This document shows positions 26,507 through 35,785 of a stretch of 64,000 nucleotides of DNA, in pieces (the stretch's first letter is position 1; every line of letters begins with the position of its first letter). The notes beneath the pieces are model-generated. The model worked only from the letters and a program-made list of their open reading frames with translations. It did not search any database and had not been told where the DNA came from. This DNA comes from CAZPXZ01 sp965219495 (lineage in GTDB: Bacteria; Pseudomonadota; Alphaproteobacteria; Rhodobacterales; CAZPXZ01), in NCBI GenBank assembly GCA_965219495.1, contig OZ244777.1, positions 2,604,001-2,668,000 on the forward strand. The letters run 5' to 3'. The position numbers were made by a program, and so were the translations under genes.

Positions 26507-28627
26507 ATGAATGATTCGCGAGCCGGCTACCGTGTCGGCGTGGACGTAGGCGGCACGTTTACGGATTTTGTTTTGATTGATGAAGGCAGCGGCCGGAGTT
26601 TCCTCGGCAAACGCCTGACCACACCCCAGGATCCGGCCATTGGCGTGATCGACGGTTTGGGATCCGTCCTGGAGGAGGCTGGCGTCGCCGCACCTGATAT
26701 CAACATCGCCATTCATGGCACCACTCTCATCACCAACGCGCTGATCGAACGCACCGGCGCAAAGACCGCGTTCCTGACCACGGAAGGCTTTCGCGACGTG
26801 CCTGAAATGGGCACGGAAGTCCGATACGACATTTACGACCTCTTCCTGAAAAAGCCCGAGCCTCTGGTGCCGAGGAACCTCCGCTATGAAATCCGGGAAC
26901 GGCTGGACAATCACGGCAACGTGATTTCCGAACTGGATGAAGAAGGCCTCCGGCGACTCGCCGGACGCATTCGAAAGGAAGAAATCGACGCGATCGCCGT
27001 TACCTTCCTGCACTCATTCCGCAATCCCTCGCATGAACAGCGCGCCATGGATATCCTTGCCGGGGAACTGCCCGGCGTCAGTATTTCCCTTTCGAGCGCC
27101 GTCGCTCCCGAAATCCGTGAATACGAGCGAATGAGCACTACGATCGCCAACGCCTACGTCCAGCCGCTCACGCGCGACTATATCGACCAGCTTGAAAACG
27201 GCCTCGCTGAACTCGGGTTCCGGCACAGGCTCTACTTCATGATTTCTTCCGGCGGCATTGCCACCGGACAGACCGCGCGCGAGTTCCCTATTCGCATGGT
27301 CGAGTCCGGCCCAACCGCCGGTGTGTTGGCGGCGCTTTTCTATGGCAGTCATCTCGGAATCGACAGCGCCGTGACCTTCGACATGGGAGGCACGACCGCC
27401 AAGATCGGGCTCATCAAGAACGGCCAGGCCGCCAAGTCCAACATGATCGAAGTTGCGCGAGTCGACCGCTTCAAGAAAGGGAGTGGAATTCCGGTCAAAG
27501 TGCCGATCGTCGAGCTCATCGAAATCGGCGCCGGCGGAGGATCGATTGCGCATGTCGACCAGCTGGGGCTGCTCAAAGTCGGACCCCGCAGCGCCGGCGC
27601 GGATCCGGGCCCGGCATGCTACGGACTCGACGGAGTCGAACCCACCGTCACCGACGGCAATGTCGTGCTCGGCTATCTGGACCCGGATTACTTTCTGGGC
27701 GGCTCGATGCCCCTGAACCGTGAAGCCGCGGGAAACGCCATCCGGGGGCGGCTTGCCGAACCCCTTTCGCTGTCGCTGACCGATGCGGCGCGCGGGATCT
27801 TCGAAGTCGTGAATCAGAACATGCTCGCGGCAATGAAGGTGCATATTGCCGAACGTGGCGAAGACCCGCGTAAATTCTATCTCTTCGCGTTCGGCGGCGC
27901 CGGTCCGGCGCATGCATACGAACTGGCGCGATCGTTGCAAATGAAAGGCGTCGTCGTGCCGCCGGGCGCGGGAACAACTTCCGCCATGGGACTCGTGACC
28001 ACGGAAGTCGCTTTCGACTACGCTCGCTCGCTGGTCACGCGTCTCGACTCGATTTCCTGGGACGAAATCCGTGGCGTGTTCCGGACCATGGACGAAAGCG
28101 GGTTCACCGTACTCAAGGAAGCAGGGATCGATCCGGACGGATCCGAGATAAAGGTTGCGCATGCCATGGACATGCGTCACAAGGGTCAAGGCCACGAGGT
28201 GACCGTTCCGATCCCATCGAGACTGATCGAAGCGGGTTCCGTGGATGCGGCCGCCGAACTCTTCTACGCCGCCCACGAGGAGAAATACGGGCACGCGCAC
28301 CGCAATCTTCCGGTCGAACTGATTACCTGCCGGACCACCGTCAGCGCTCCGCCCCCAAGCGTCGCGCTGCAACCGGTCAGCACTCCGCCCGCGGATGCGT
28401 CGGCAGCGCGCAAAGGCTCGCGGCGCATCTACTTTCCGGAAATCTCCGACTACGCCGAGACGCCGGTGTACGACAGGTATCGACTCGCGCCGAATACGCA
28501 TTTCGACGGCCCCGCCGCGATCGAGGAGCGGGAATGCACGGTGGTGGCCGGTCCGTCGAGCACGTTGCGCGTTGACGAGTTCGGCAGCCTTTTCATCGAT
28601 CTCTTGCAGAAGGAGCGGAACCCGTGA
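26507..28627 (+). CDS. hyuA: hydantoinase/oxoprolinase subunit A
   Basis: A 706-residue ATP-dependent N-methylhydantoinase/5-oxoprolinase-type A subunit with the ASKHA fold. N-terminal phosphate loop VGVDVGGTFTDFVLID, then IAIHGTTLITNALIER, the central SGGIATGQTARE and FDMGGTTAKIGLI, and the late FGGAGPAHAYELA. It acts with HyuB to hydrolyse a cyclic amide (hydantoin, oxoproline or similar) at the cost of ATP. HyuB overlaps it by 4 bases (GTGA). The M20 carbamoylase at 3.1 kb would be a logical downstream enzyme, but linkage is distant. Confidence 0.92.
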   Translation: MNDSRAGYRVGVDVGGTFTDFVLIDEGSGRSFLGKRLTTPQDPAIGVIDGLGSVLEEAGVAAPDINIAIHGTTLITNALIERTGAKTAFLTTEGFRDVPEMGTEVRYDIYDLFLKKPEPLVPRNLRYEIRERLDNHGNVISELDEEGLRRLAGRIRKEEIDAIAVTFLHSFRNPSHEQRAMDILAGELPGVSISLSSAVAPEIREYERMSTTIANAYVQPLTRDYIDQLENGLAELGFRHRLYFMISSGGIATGQTAREFPIRMVESGPTAGVLAALFYGSHLGIDSAVTFDMGGTTAKIGLIKNGQAAKSNMIEVARVDRFKKGSGIPVKVPIVELIEIGAGGGSIAHVDQLGLLKVGPRSAGADPGPACYGLDGVEPTVTDGNVVLGYLDPDYFLGGSMPLNREAAGNAIRGRLAEPLSLSLTDAARGIFEVVNQNMLAAMKVHIAERGEDPRKFYLFAFGGAGPAHAYELARSLQMKGVVVPPGAGTTSAMGLVTTEVAFDYARSLVTRLDSISWDEIRGVFRTMDESGFTVLKEAGIDPDGSEIKVAHAMDMRHKGQGHEVTVPIPSRLIEAGSVDAAAELFYAAHEEKYGHAHRNLPVELITCRTTVSAPPPSVALQPVSTPPADASAARKGSRRIYFPEISDYAETPVYDRYRLAPNTHFDGPAAIEERECTVVAGPSSTLRVDEFGSLFIDLLQKERNP

Positions 28628-30309
28628 CCTCGCCAACATCGCCGAATCTGGATCCGATCTCCATTGAAGTGCAATGGAACCGCCTGATCTCGATCATGGA
28701 CGAGGTCGACATCGCCGTGGTGCGCACCTCCTTCTCCACAATCGTGGGAGAGAGCCGCGATTTCGCGGTGATCATGCTCGACCAGCTTGGAAGAGGGCTG
28801 GCGCAATCGCAGCTCTCGTCACCGGCGTTCACGGTCACCCTGCCGATGACCGCGAAGAGCCTGTTGGAGGCTTTTCCAGCCGAAACGCTGGAACCCGGCG
28901 ACGTGCTGATGACCAACGACCCATGGCTTGGCTCGGGACACCTGCCGGACTTGAGCATCGTCACGCCCGTTTTCCGCGATGGAAAGGTCGCCGCGTTCAT
29001 GGGCTGCGTCGCGCACATTGCCGATATCGGCGGAAGGCTGGACTTCTTCGAGGCGCGCGACGTGTTTGAGGAGGGCCTGCGGATTCCCCCTTCGAAGCTT
29101 TATCTGGCCGGCAAGGAAAACCAACAACTCTTCCAGATCATTCGGGCCAATGTGCGCGTGCCGGACATGGTCATCGGAGACGTCAAGGCGATCGCCGGCG
29201 CCGAACAGCTTGGCGCCGAGCGGCTTGCAGAGTTTCTTGACGACCACGGCGGCAGCGCAGGACTCCAGGCCCTGGCGGAAGAGATCCTCGGGCGTTCGGA
29301 AGCCGCCATGCGCCACGGCCTGGCATCGCTGCCCGACGGTGAATGGAGTTATGCGCTGGATGCCGACGGGTTCCGCGAACCCCTCCACATCCAGCTGAAA
29401 GTCGCCAAGCGCGGCGACAGCATCGCGGTGGACTTCGAAGGCTCATCGTCCCAGTTTTCCAACGCATCGATTAATTGCGTGACCAACACGTCTTTCGCGG
29501 ACACCTACTATCCGCTGAAGTGCAGCTTGGCGCCGGAACTTCCGAACAACGAAGGCCTGCTTCGACCGCTTGAAATGACGGCGCCCGAGGGAAGCGCGTT
29601 CAACACCACGCCGCCGAGTCCCGTCAAGTCGCGCTCGAAATCCAGTTTCCATATTCATATGGCCATGTACGGAGCGCTCGCGGAAGCCATGCCGGAACGA
29701 ATCCAAGCGGGCAGCGGTTCCTTTTGGGCGATTACCCTTCATGGCCGCCATCCGGACGATGACTCCGTCGTCAATGTGCATATCCTGCCGAACGGCGGGA
29801 AAGGCGCGACTTCTCGAACGGACGGACTGCCCACCACCGCGTTCCCCTACAACGGCACCGTAACGCCGGTTGAAATCACCGAGAACCAGGCGCCTGTGCG
29901 AATCGAATACAAGCGCCTGGTACCCGATTCCGGTGGCGCTGGACGCCAACGCGGCGGGCTCGGCCAGGAACTCAGCCTGCTGGTTACCGGCAAGAAACCG
30001 TTGATTGCGTCGCTGCGGCCGGACAAGGTCGATCACCCGCCTCCCGGCGTGCTTGGCGGACATTCCGGCATGACCGGAGATTTCCGGATCAACGGTGAGC
30101 GCGTGTCCGTCGAACCGCATACGCTTCGACCGGGTGACGCATACTACATGCGGCTCCCAGGAGGAGGAGGCTACGGGGAGCCGGGCGACCGTCCAGCGGA
30201 GTTGGTGCAACGGGATGTGCGTGACGGTGCGGTGAGTCCCGCATCCGCTCGCCGCGATTACGGCGCAAACCCTGCCGAATTCCCGGCGGCCACGGAAGGC
30301 GCCGAATAG
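28624..30309 (+). CDS. hyuB: hydantoinase/oxoprolinase subunit B
   Basis: A 561-residue HyuB-type subunit. GTG start at 28624 within the hyuA stop, so translation is coupled. Typical features are DPISIEVQWNRLISIMDEVD at the N-terminus, DVLMTNDPWLGSGHLPD, VDFEGSSSQFSNASINCV and the C-terminal YMRLPGGGGYGEP. It forms the cyclic-amide hydrolase with HyuA. No transporter or racemase gene is in this pair, but the peptide importer lies just upstream. Confidence 0.92.
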   Translation: MTSPTSPNLDPISIEVQWNRLISIMDEVDIAVVRTSFSTIVGESRDFAVIMLDQLGRGLAQSQLSSPAFTVTLPMTAKSLLEAFPAETLEPGDVLMTNDPWLGSGHLPDLSIVTPVFRDGKVAAFMGCVAHIADIGGRLDFFEARDVFEEGLRIPPSKLYLAGKENQQLFQIIRANVRVPDMVIGDVKAIAGAEQLGAERLAEFLDDHGGSAGLQALAEEILGRSEAAMRHGLASLPDGEWSYALDADGFREPLHIQLKVAKRGDSIAVDFEGSSSQFSNASINCVTNTSFADTYYPLKCSLAPELPNNEGLLRPLEMTAPEGSAFNTTPPSPVKSRSKSSFHIHMAMYGALAEAMPERIQAGSGSFWAITLHGRHPDDDSVVNVHILPNGGKGATSRTDGLPTTAFPYNGTVTPVEITENQAPVRIEYKRLVPDSGGAGRQRGGLGQELSLLVTGKKPLIASLRPDKVDHPPPGVLGGHSGMTGDFRINGERVSVEPHTLRPGDAYYMRLPGGGGYGEPGDRPAELVQRDVRDGAVSPASARRDYGANPAEFPAATEGAE

Positions 30310-30815
30310 GAGAAGATTCCCGATTGCAGGGAATGACCCCGCGGCTCGGGATCAGCGTCGTCTCGCCTGGAGATCCCCGACATGGGTATTCTCCCCGGCC
30401 TGCCACACCCGTTACGGGTTCCGGGAGGGCGTACGCGCCACCGTGCTCCTTTGCCGCCAACGCCGCGGTGTTCGGCTTCAACAGGCATGACTTCCAGTCC
30501 AGACAGACGCCGACGATCCGTGTGACGGGCCTTCGAGCCACCAACGCCGTTCTGTTTTCGGATGGTCGGGGAAACCCGTCAAAATTTTGCCAACGTTGGC
30601 CATGATCATGGCGCCGACAGGTGGCCAAGGGCAAGCCGTCCCTGCGACTACCGGCCTTGACGGTTCCGGCTGTCGGCGCCGGATGCCTGCCACATCCCTG
30701 TCCGAAAGAGGAAACGGCCATGGAATGAATGACTTGGCCAGGAAACTGATTCCGAATCACCATCCGATATGTTATCGGTGGCCTTGGGACTCGAAGAAAG
30801 AAGGAGATGAAACCA
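30310..30815. other. intergenic region upstream of bufA
   Basis: 506 bp with no gene seen. The bufferin promoter must be here. GGAAAC at 30741 with CGATA 18 bases later loosely resembles an ECF-type promoter, but the match is too weak to call. Confidence 0.4.
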
Positions 30816-31103
30816 ATGTCTACACGAGTTATGTCAGCCGCCATCGCGGGCGCGGTAGCTGCGGCGTTCGCAGCGCACGCCCTCCCGGCTGCCGCGCAAG
30901 ACAACGAAAAGTGCTACGGCGTATCGCTCGCCGGCGAAAACGATTGCAAAGCGGGAGAAGGCACGACTTGCGCCGGTTCAGCCACCTTGGACTACCAAGG
31001 CAATGCCTGGAAGCTGGTTCCGGTCGGGACCTGCATCACGATGGAGCTCCCGGATGGCCGGATGGGGTCGCTCGAGCCGCTCGACCGCGATCTTCCTGCC
31101 TGA
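30816..31103 (+). CDS. bufA: bufferin precursor peptide (DUF2282, BufA1-like)
   Basis: A 95-residue precursor of a bufferin, a copper-binding ribosomally made and modified peptide exported to the periplasm. The signal peptide (SAAIAGAVAAAFAAHALPAAAQ) ends near residue 30. The mature part carries the four family Cys: EKCYGVSLAG, NDCKAG, TTCAGS and VPVGTCITM. The known chemistry in this family is conversion of Cys to thiooxazole-type groups by the DUF692 enzyme encoded next. The ATG at 30816 is preferred over the one at 30807, because AAGGAG (30801-30806) abuts the latter but is 9 bases from the former. A hairpin separates it from bufB. Confidence 0.85.
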   Translation: MSTRVMSAAIAGAVAAAFAAHALPAAAQDNEKCYGVSLAGENDCKAGEGTTCAGSATLDYQGNAWKLVPVGTCITMELPDGRMGSLEPLDRDLPA

Positions 31104-31113
31104 CCTTTTCACG

Positions 31114-31141
31114 CAGCGCACCGCCCCGGCGGTGCGCTGTT
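31114..31141 (+). terminator. attenuator-like hairpin between bufA and bufB
   Basis: An 11-bp perfect stem CAGCGCACCGC (31114-31124, complement 31129-31139) with a 4-base loop, followed by TT only. It starts 10 bp after the bufA stop. It likely terminates part of the transcripts, keeping precursor message in excess over the enzyme genes. Confidence 0.7.
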
Positions 31142-31162
31142 CATCCATTCGGGCGGAGGAAA

Positions 31163-32035
31163 ATGACAGGCAAAGCGAACGGGAACGGGTTCCCTTTGCC
31201 GGCTGGCCCCGGCGTTGGTTACAAGGCGCAGCATTTCAGCGCAATCCTCGATACGCCGGGCTCGGTGCGCTGGCTCGAAATTCACGCGGAAAACTACATG
31301 GGCGAGGGCGGGAGGCCCTTGGCCCAGATTCGGCGGCTCCGTGAAGACTTTCCCTTTTCCTGCCACGGCGTTGGACTCTCCATTGGGGGCGATGAACCTC
31401 TCGATGAAAGCCACTTGCAGCGTCTCAAGAAGTTGAACGGATGGCTTGAGCCGGCGGTGTTTTCGGAGCACTTGGCGTGGTCCACCCATGACGACCATTA
31501 CTACAACGATCTGCTGCCCTTGCCCTACACCGAAAAAACCCTCACCCGCGTTTGCGAACACATTGACGAAGTTCAGGAATCTCTTGGCCGCCAGATGCTG
31601 CTTGAGAATCCGTCTACCTACATCGAGTTCGAAGAGACCGAAATGAGCGAGATCGAGTTCATTTCCGGGATTTCGGAAAGAACCGGATGCGGGCTGCTCC
31701 TGGACGTGAACAATGTCTTCGTCTCCGCGACAAATCACAGTCGGAACGCGGAAGCCTACATCGATGGATTCCCGCTCGAACTCGTTCAGGAAGTGCATCT
31801 CGGCGGGCACAAGGACGACGAAGACGATGACGGTTCGCCGCTACTGATCGACAGCCACGCCAGCGAAGTCATCGACCCCGTCTGGGACCTCTATGCGCGC
31901 GCCGTGAACCGGGCGGGACCCATGCCGACCCTTATCGAGTGGGACAACGACATCCCGGAGTGGCAAGTGCTTGAAGCGGAGGCGCAGCGGGCAAACGAGA
32001 TTCTGTCTGCGACCCCATCCAGCCACACCGCATGA
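31163..32035 (+). CDS. bufB: DUF692 multinuclear iron oxidative enzyme (BufB, MbnB-like)
   Basis: A 290-residue DUF692/MNIO TIM-barrel enzyme related to MbnB of methanobactin synthesis. Metal-binding family motifs are visible: GVGYKAQHF, LEIHAENYM, FSCHGVGLSIGG, FSEHLAWS, LLENPSTYIEFEE, LLLDVNNVFVS and VHLGGH. It is predicted to oxidise precursor Cys residues of BufA using iron and oxygen in the cytosol. The ATG at 31163 follows GGAGGA; the in-frame extension upstream is unsupported. It overlaps bufC by 4 bases (ATGA), matching the obligate pairing of the two proteins. Confidence 0.9.
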   Translation: MTGKANGNGFPLPAGPGVGYKAQHFSAILDTPGSVRWLEIHAENYMGEGGRPLAQIRRLREDFPFSCHGVGLSIGGDEPLDESHLQRLKKLNGWLEPAVFSEHLAWSTHDDHYYNDLLPLPYTEKTLTRVCEHIDEVQESLGRQMLLENPSTYIEFEETEMSEIEFISGISERTGCGLLLDVNNVFVSATNHSRNAEAYIDGFPLELVQEVHLGGHKDDEDDDGSPLLIDSHASEVIDPVWDLYARAVNRAGPMPTLIEWDNDIPEWQVLEAEAQRANEILSATPSSHTA

Positions 32036-32793
32036 GGGTTGCCCAGTCCAAATTCATTGAGGCGGTCTGCAATCCGGACAAGCCGGTTCCGGACGGGATT
32101 ACGAGCAGGGCCAGCAAGAACGCAAAGCGGTTCGCGGTTTACCGGAACAACGTCATCAGTGGCCTGACCGAGGCACTGGAAAGAGCTTTTCCCGTCATCC
32201 GCAAGCTGGTTGGAGACGAATTCTTCAAGGCCATGGCGGGCAATTTCGTCCGGGAGTTTCCGCCGAATTCGCCTCTCATGATGCGTTTTGCCACGGAATT
32301 TCCGGAATTTCTTGAATCCTTCGAGCCCGTACAATCGCTCCCGTATCTTGCCGATGTAGCACGTCTCGAAATCGCGCTCCGTGAATCCTATCACGCAGAG
32401 GACAGTTCTCCCATATCACAGGAAGCGTTCGCTGCGGTTCCTGCCGACAAGCTCGTGGATGCGCGCATAGAACTGGCTCCGTCGATTCGGCTCCTGGGTT
32501 CGGAGTCTCCGATATTCAGCATATGGTTGGCGAATACCTCGGACGGCCCAAAACCGAAACCGGCGGCGGAAGAAGTCGCCGTCGTGAGGAAGCAATTCGA
32601 CCCCGTTCCCAAGCTCCTCGAACCGGGAGAGCACGAACTGCTCCAAACGCTCCTGGCCGGCGGCTCGCTGGGGCACGCGTTCGAAAACGCCCTTGCGGTC
32701 GTCCCCGAATTCAAGCTTGACGGAACGCTTGGCTGGCTTGTAAGTTTCGACGCAATTGCGGGGGTTGGGCTCTCGCCGAAAGATCGGGATTAG
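32032..32793 (+). CDS. bufC: DUF2063 partner protein (BufC, MbnC-like)
   Basis: A 253-residue protein with an N-terminal DUF2063 domain: the RFAVYRNNVISGLTEALE segment and FPVIRKLVGDEFF are the family hallmark. It is followed by a longer C-terminal region. In characterised systems this protein binds the DUF692 enzyme and recruits the precursor. It overlaps bufB as ATGA, so the two are made together. Confidence 0.88.
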   Translation: MRVAQSKFIEAVCNPDKPVPDGITSRASKNAKRFAVYRNNVISGLTEALERAFPVIRKLVGDEFFKAMAGNFVREFPPNSPLMMRFATEFPEFLESFEPVQSLPYLADVARLEIALRESYHAEDSSPISQEAFAAVPADKLVDARIELAPSIRLLGSESPIFSIWLANTSDGPKPKPAAEEVAVVRKQFDPVPKLLEPGEHELLQTLLAGGSLGHAFENALAVVPEFKLDGTLGWLVSFDAIAGVGLSPKDRD

Positions 32794-32846
32794 CGGTCCG
32801 AAACCAACCCGCAGCGTTCCCTTCCCTCAGACTGGAGAATTGACCG

Positions 32847-33440
32847 ATGCGCGCAGTACCTATCGTCAGAAACGTGTATTCCTTCATTGAGGGCATTCTC
32901 GCCTGGCTGGAAGAAACGCTTGCCTCCCGGCTGGTTCCCACGCTTGCAAGGCTCGTGTTCGCAGGCGTGCTGCTCGGGTATTACTGGGCCTCTGCCTATA
33001 CCAAGATCGGTGACGGCTTGTTCGGATTCTTGTTTCCGACCGTGGGCGCGTATGCGCAGATTTTCCCACTGGCGATGGAAAGCGCAGGCTTTGATCCATC
33101 CAAGTTGAGCATTTTCCATACCCTGGTCGTGCTGGCGGGGACCTGGGCGGAATTGATTCTCCCCTTCCTCGTGGTCGTGGGCCTCCTGACCCGGCTTGCC
33201 GCGCTTGGAATGATCGGATTCGTGCTGGTGCAAAGCTATGTCGACATCGTTGGGCACGACCTTTCCGCAAAGGCTGCCGGCGCCTGGTTCGACCGCGCTT
33301 CCGACTCCCTGATTGCCGACCAAAGAGCGTTCTGGATATTTCTCCTGATTGTGCTCGTGCTCAGGGGGGCCGGACCCATCTCATTGGACAGGTTGTTTTC
33401 CCGCGAGTGGTTTCAAGAACTGATTCGACCCCGCGAATGA
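32847..33440 (+). CDS. bufD: DoxX-family membrane protein of the bufferin operon
   Basis: A 197-residue DoxX-family protein with four hydrophobic segments, including LARLVFAGVLLGYYWASAYTK, TLVVLAGTWAELILPFLVVV and AFWIFLLIVLVLRGAG. DoxX proteins commonly close bufferin operons. A role in redox, electron supply or export at the membrane is suspected from the family, not shown. It starts 53 bp after bufC on the same strand. Confidence 0.85.
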   Translation: MRAVPIVRNVYSFIEGILAWLEETLASRLVPTLARLVFAGVLLGYYWASAYTKIGDGLFGFLFPTVGAYAQIFPLAMESAGFDPSKLSIFHTLVVLAGTWAELILPFLVVVGLLTRLAALGMIGFVLVQSYVDIVGHDLSAKAAGAWFDRASDSLIADQRAFWIFLLIVLVLRGAGPISLDRLFSREWFQELIRPRE

Positions 33441-33774
33441 ATCGAACCCCGCCCGGCGGGTAAACGTTGCCTCCCCTGCAACGCGGCCCTGTGGCAAATG
33501 GGCGCCCGGAGCGCCAGTGACGATCTTGAACCGGCGGATTTGGACCTGGTAGCATCTTCGCGGCAGCTCGGATAGCGCCGAGCCGGCGCACCGCTATGAT
33601 GGTGCGGCCGTCGAAGAAGTTCCGGGCGCCGCAGGAACCGTCGAAACACCCCGATGCCTTGCCGCGCAATTCTCGACCCGGAATTCTCAAGAATTTGCTG
33701 TAAAAGGGATTTTACCAAGCACGGCGGATATAGAAAACAAGAACAAGTCTATCGTGGATCAGGGAGGTTACAGG
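33441..33774. other. intergenic region between DoxX and amidohydrolase genes
   Basis: 334 bp, no gene seen and no strong terminator recognised. The last 20 bases carry GGGAGG, the ribosome site of the next gene. Confidence 0.4.
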
Positions 33775-35424
33775 ATGGAATATGACGTGTTGATACGCAA
33801 TGGCGAGGTTGTCGACGGAACCGGCGCGGAAGCCAGACGGACAGATGTGGCGATCAAGAACGGACGGATCGCCGCCGTGGGAGAACTGGGTGAAGCGAAA
33901 GGCGGGACCGATATCGACGCCAGAGGCAAGATGGTAACGCCCGGATTCATCGATGCTCATGGCCATTCCGATGTCGGGCTTTATCTCAATCCGGAATGCC
34001 AATCGAAATTGAATCAGGGGATCACGACGGAAGTCATGGGGAACTGCGGCTTCAGCCCTTTTCCGCTCCTTGAGAACAACCGCAATTACCTTCTGGACCC
34101 GGAAGGCGTGGAACTGGAATGGACGACTGCCAATGAATATTTCGGGCGCGTCGAGAAACAGGGCGTGGGCATGAATGCCGTACCCCAGATCGGCCATATC
34201 ACGGTTCGCGCTGCGGTCCTGGACCGCGAGGACCGGCCCGCCCGGCCCGCCGAAATCGACCGGATGAAGGGTCACGTTCGGGATGCCATGGAAGCTGGCG
34301 CCTGCGGGCTTTCCACGGGCCTCGATTATGATCCCTCCACCGTTTCCGACCTGGAGGAAATCGTCGAGCTGGCGGAAGTGGCGGCGGAATACGACGGTTT
34401 CTATTCGTCCCATCTCAGAGGCTACAGCCGCAACGTCCTGAACGCCGTGGCCGAAGCAATCCAGGTTGGCCGCCGCACCGGGGTGCGGGTGCAGATATCA
34501 CATCTCGGGGTTTTCGGGCGCAAGAACTGGGGCGCCGGGAAACGATTTATCGACATGATGAACCAGGCGCGGGACGATGGGATCCGCATCGCCTGCGACA
34601 TGATGCCCTACAAGACCAAAGGCGCATGGTGGGGACCGCGGGCAATCTTCCCGTCCTGGGCCTACGACTGGAAAAAGCCTTGGGATGAGAACCTTCCGGA
34701 ACTCCGCAAGATTCTCCAGAAACCGGACACCCGGGAAAAACTGAAGGAAGAAATTGAGACCCGCCGCGTGCGGCCGAAATTCGGATTTCACGAGGAATTC
34801 GCCTGGCTGAGCAACTGGACCGATATCACCATTCACGAATTGCCGCCGGAAAGCGCCCGCTATCGGCATTTGGGCAAGAGTGTCGCGGAAGCGGCGGAGA
34901 ACGAAGGCATGGATCCGTGCGAACTGTTCTTCGAACTGGTGCTACGGGACGGTGACGCGCTTGCCACGGTCCATTCGCAAAGCGGCGCCGAGGACTTTGA
35001 TGCGCTGATCAAGTACGAATGGGCGATGTTCGGCACCGATGCCATCGCCACCGATCTCGGACGCTTGCGGGAACCGTGGAATACCATCCAGCCGCATCCG
35101 CGGCATTACGGGACCTTCCCTTGCGTGTTCGAAGAATTTGTCCGTGAAAAAAAGATGTTGACTTTTCCCGCCGCCGTGCGTCGATGCACCGGCTTGGTCG
35201 CCGATCACTTCCTGCTTGCAGATCGCGGCCATATCCGCGAGGGATGCTGGGCTGACATCGTGGTGTTGAATCCCGTGTCAATCGGAGAGCGCGCCACTTG
35301 GCGGCTACCGAACGCGTATCCCCAAGGCGTTGAGCACGTGTTCGTAAACGGAATGGCCGCCGTGCGCGCCGGATCGGAAACCGGGGCCCTGGGTGGGCGA
35401 ATGTTGACGCGAACCGCCCATTGA
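33775..35424 (+). CDS. amidohydrolase, N-acyl-D-amino-acid deacylase (D-aminoacylase) type
   Basis: A 549-residue member of the D-aminoacylase branch of the amidohydrolase superfamily. It starts EYDVLIRNGEVVDGTGAEA. The metal site is DAHGHSD; EVMGNCGFSPFPL is the usual signature after it, then GLSTGLDYDP, YSSHLRGYS, ISHLGVFG and late FGTDAIATDLG with a catalytic Asp. It is predicted to deacylate N-acyl-D-amino acids or a related cyclic or acyl amide in the cytosol. ATG 33775 is preceded at a good distance by GGGAGG; the earlier ATG at 33754 lacks a site. With HyuAB and C69 peptidases it adds to the amide-scavenging theme. Confidence 0.9.
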   Translation: MEYDVLIRNGEVVDGTGAEARRTDVAIKNGRIAAVGELGEAKGGTDIDARGKMVTPGFIDAHGHSDVGLYLNPECQSKLNQGITTEVMGNCGFSPFPLLENNRNYLLDPEGVELEWTTANEYFGRVEKQGVGMNAVPQIGHITVRAAVLDREDRPARPAEIDRMKGHVRDAMEAGACGLSTGLDYDPSTVSDLEEIVELAEVAAEYDGFYSSHLRGYSRNVLNAVAEAIQVGRRTGVRVQISHLGVFGRKNWGAGKRFIDMMNQARDDGIRIACDMMPYKTKGAWWGPRAIFPSWAYDWKKPWDENLPELRKILQKPDTREKLKEEIETRRVRPKFGFHEEFAWLSNWTDITIHELPPESARYRHLGKSVAEAAENEGMDPCELFFELVLRDGDALATVHSQSGAEDFDALIKYEWAMFGTDAIATDLGRLREPWNTIQPHPRHYGTFPCVFEEFVREKKMLTFPAAVRRCTGLVADHFLLADRGHIREGCWADIVVLNPVSIGERATWRLPNAYPQGVEHVFVNGMAAVRAGSETGALGGRMLTRTAH

Positions 35425-35785
35425 TTGCCCGGTTCCCCTGGTCGGGCGCCAGGATAGCACAATTCGGAAAGAACCCGAGCACGCGGTGAATTCAGCATTT
35501 CTGCGATCCGGGACTGAGACCGCGGGCGCTTGTCCGGGCATCGCGGGAAACCGGCAAGGGCCGGAACGCGCGCACGAAAAACGGCATCCGCGCGACGAAC
35601 GGAAGAACTTCTGGCAACGTCTCCAGACTCAAGGATTCTTCCGCACCGCTCAAGAGCCATCGGTACGCGTGTGTCGGGGCGGGCGGGGTCCGGCACTGGC
35701 CAGGGCCATCCACAGTGATACAAGTGCCTCCCGAACGAAACAATCGATTCTGAAATAGGGAAAGCTGTCAAGCGATCAAGACAAT
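35425..35785. other. 361-bp intergenic stretch
   Basis: No gene, terminator or promoter could be recognised with confidence. Confidence 0.35.

Noticed and set aside
30741..30769. ECF-sigma promoter upstream of bufA
   Set aside because: Only a loose match (GGAAAC, 18-base gap, CGATA) and no second example in the window.
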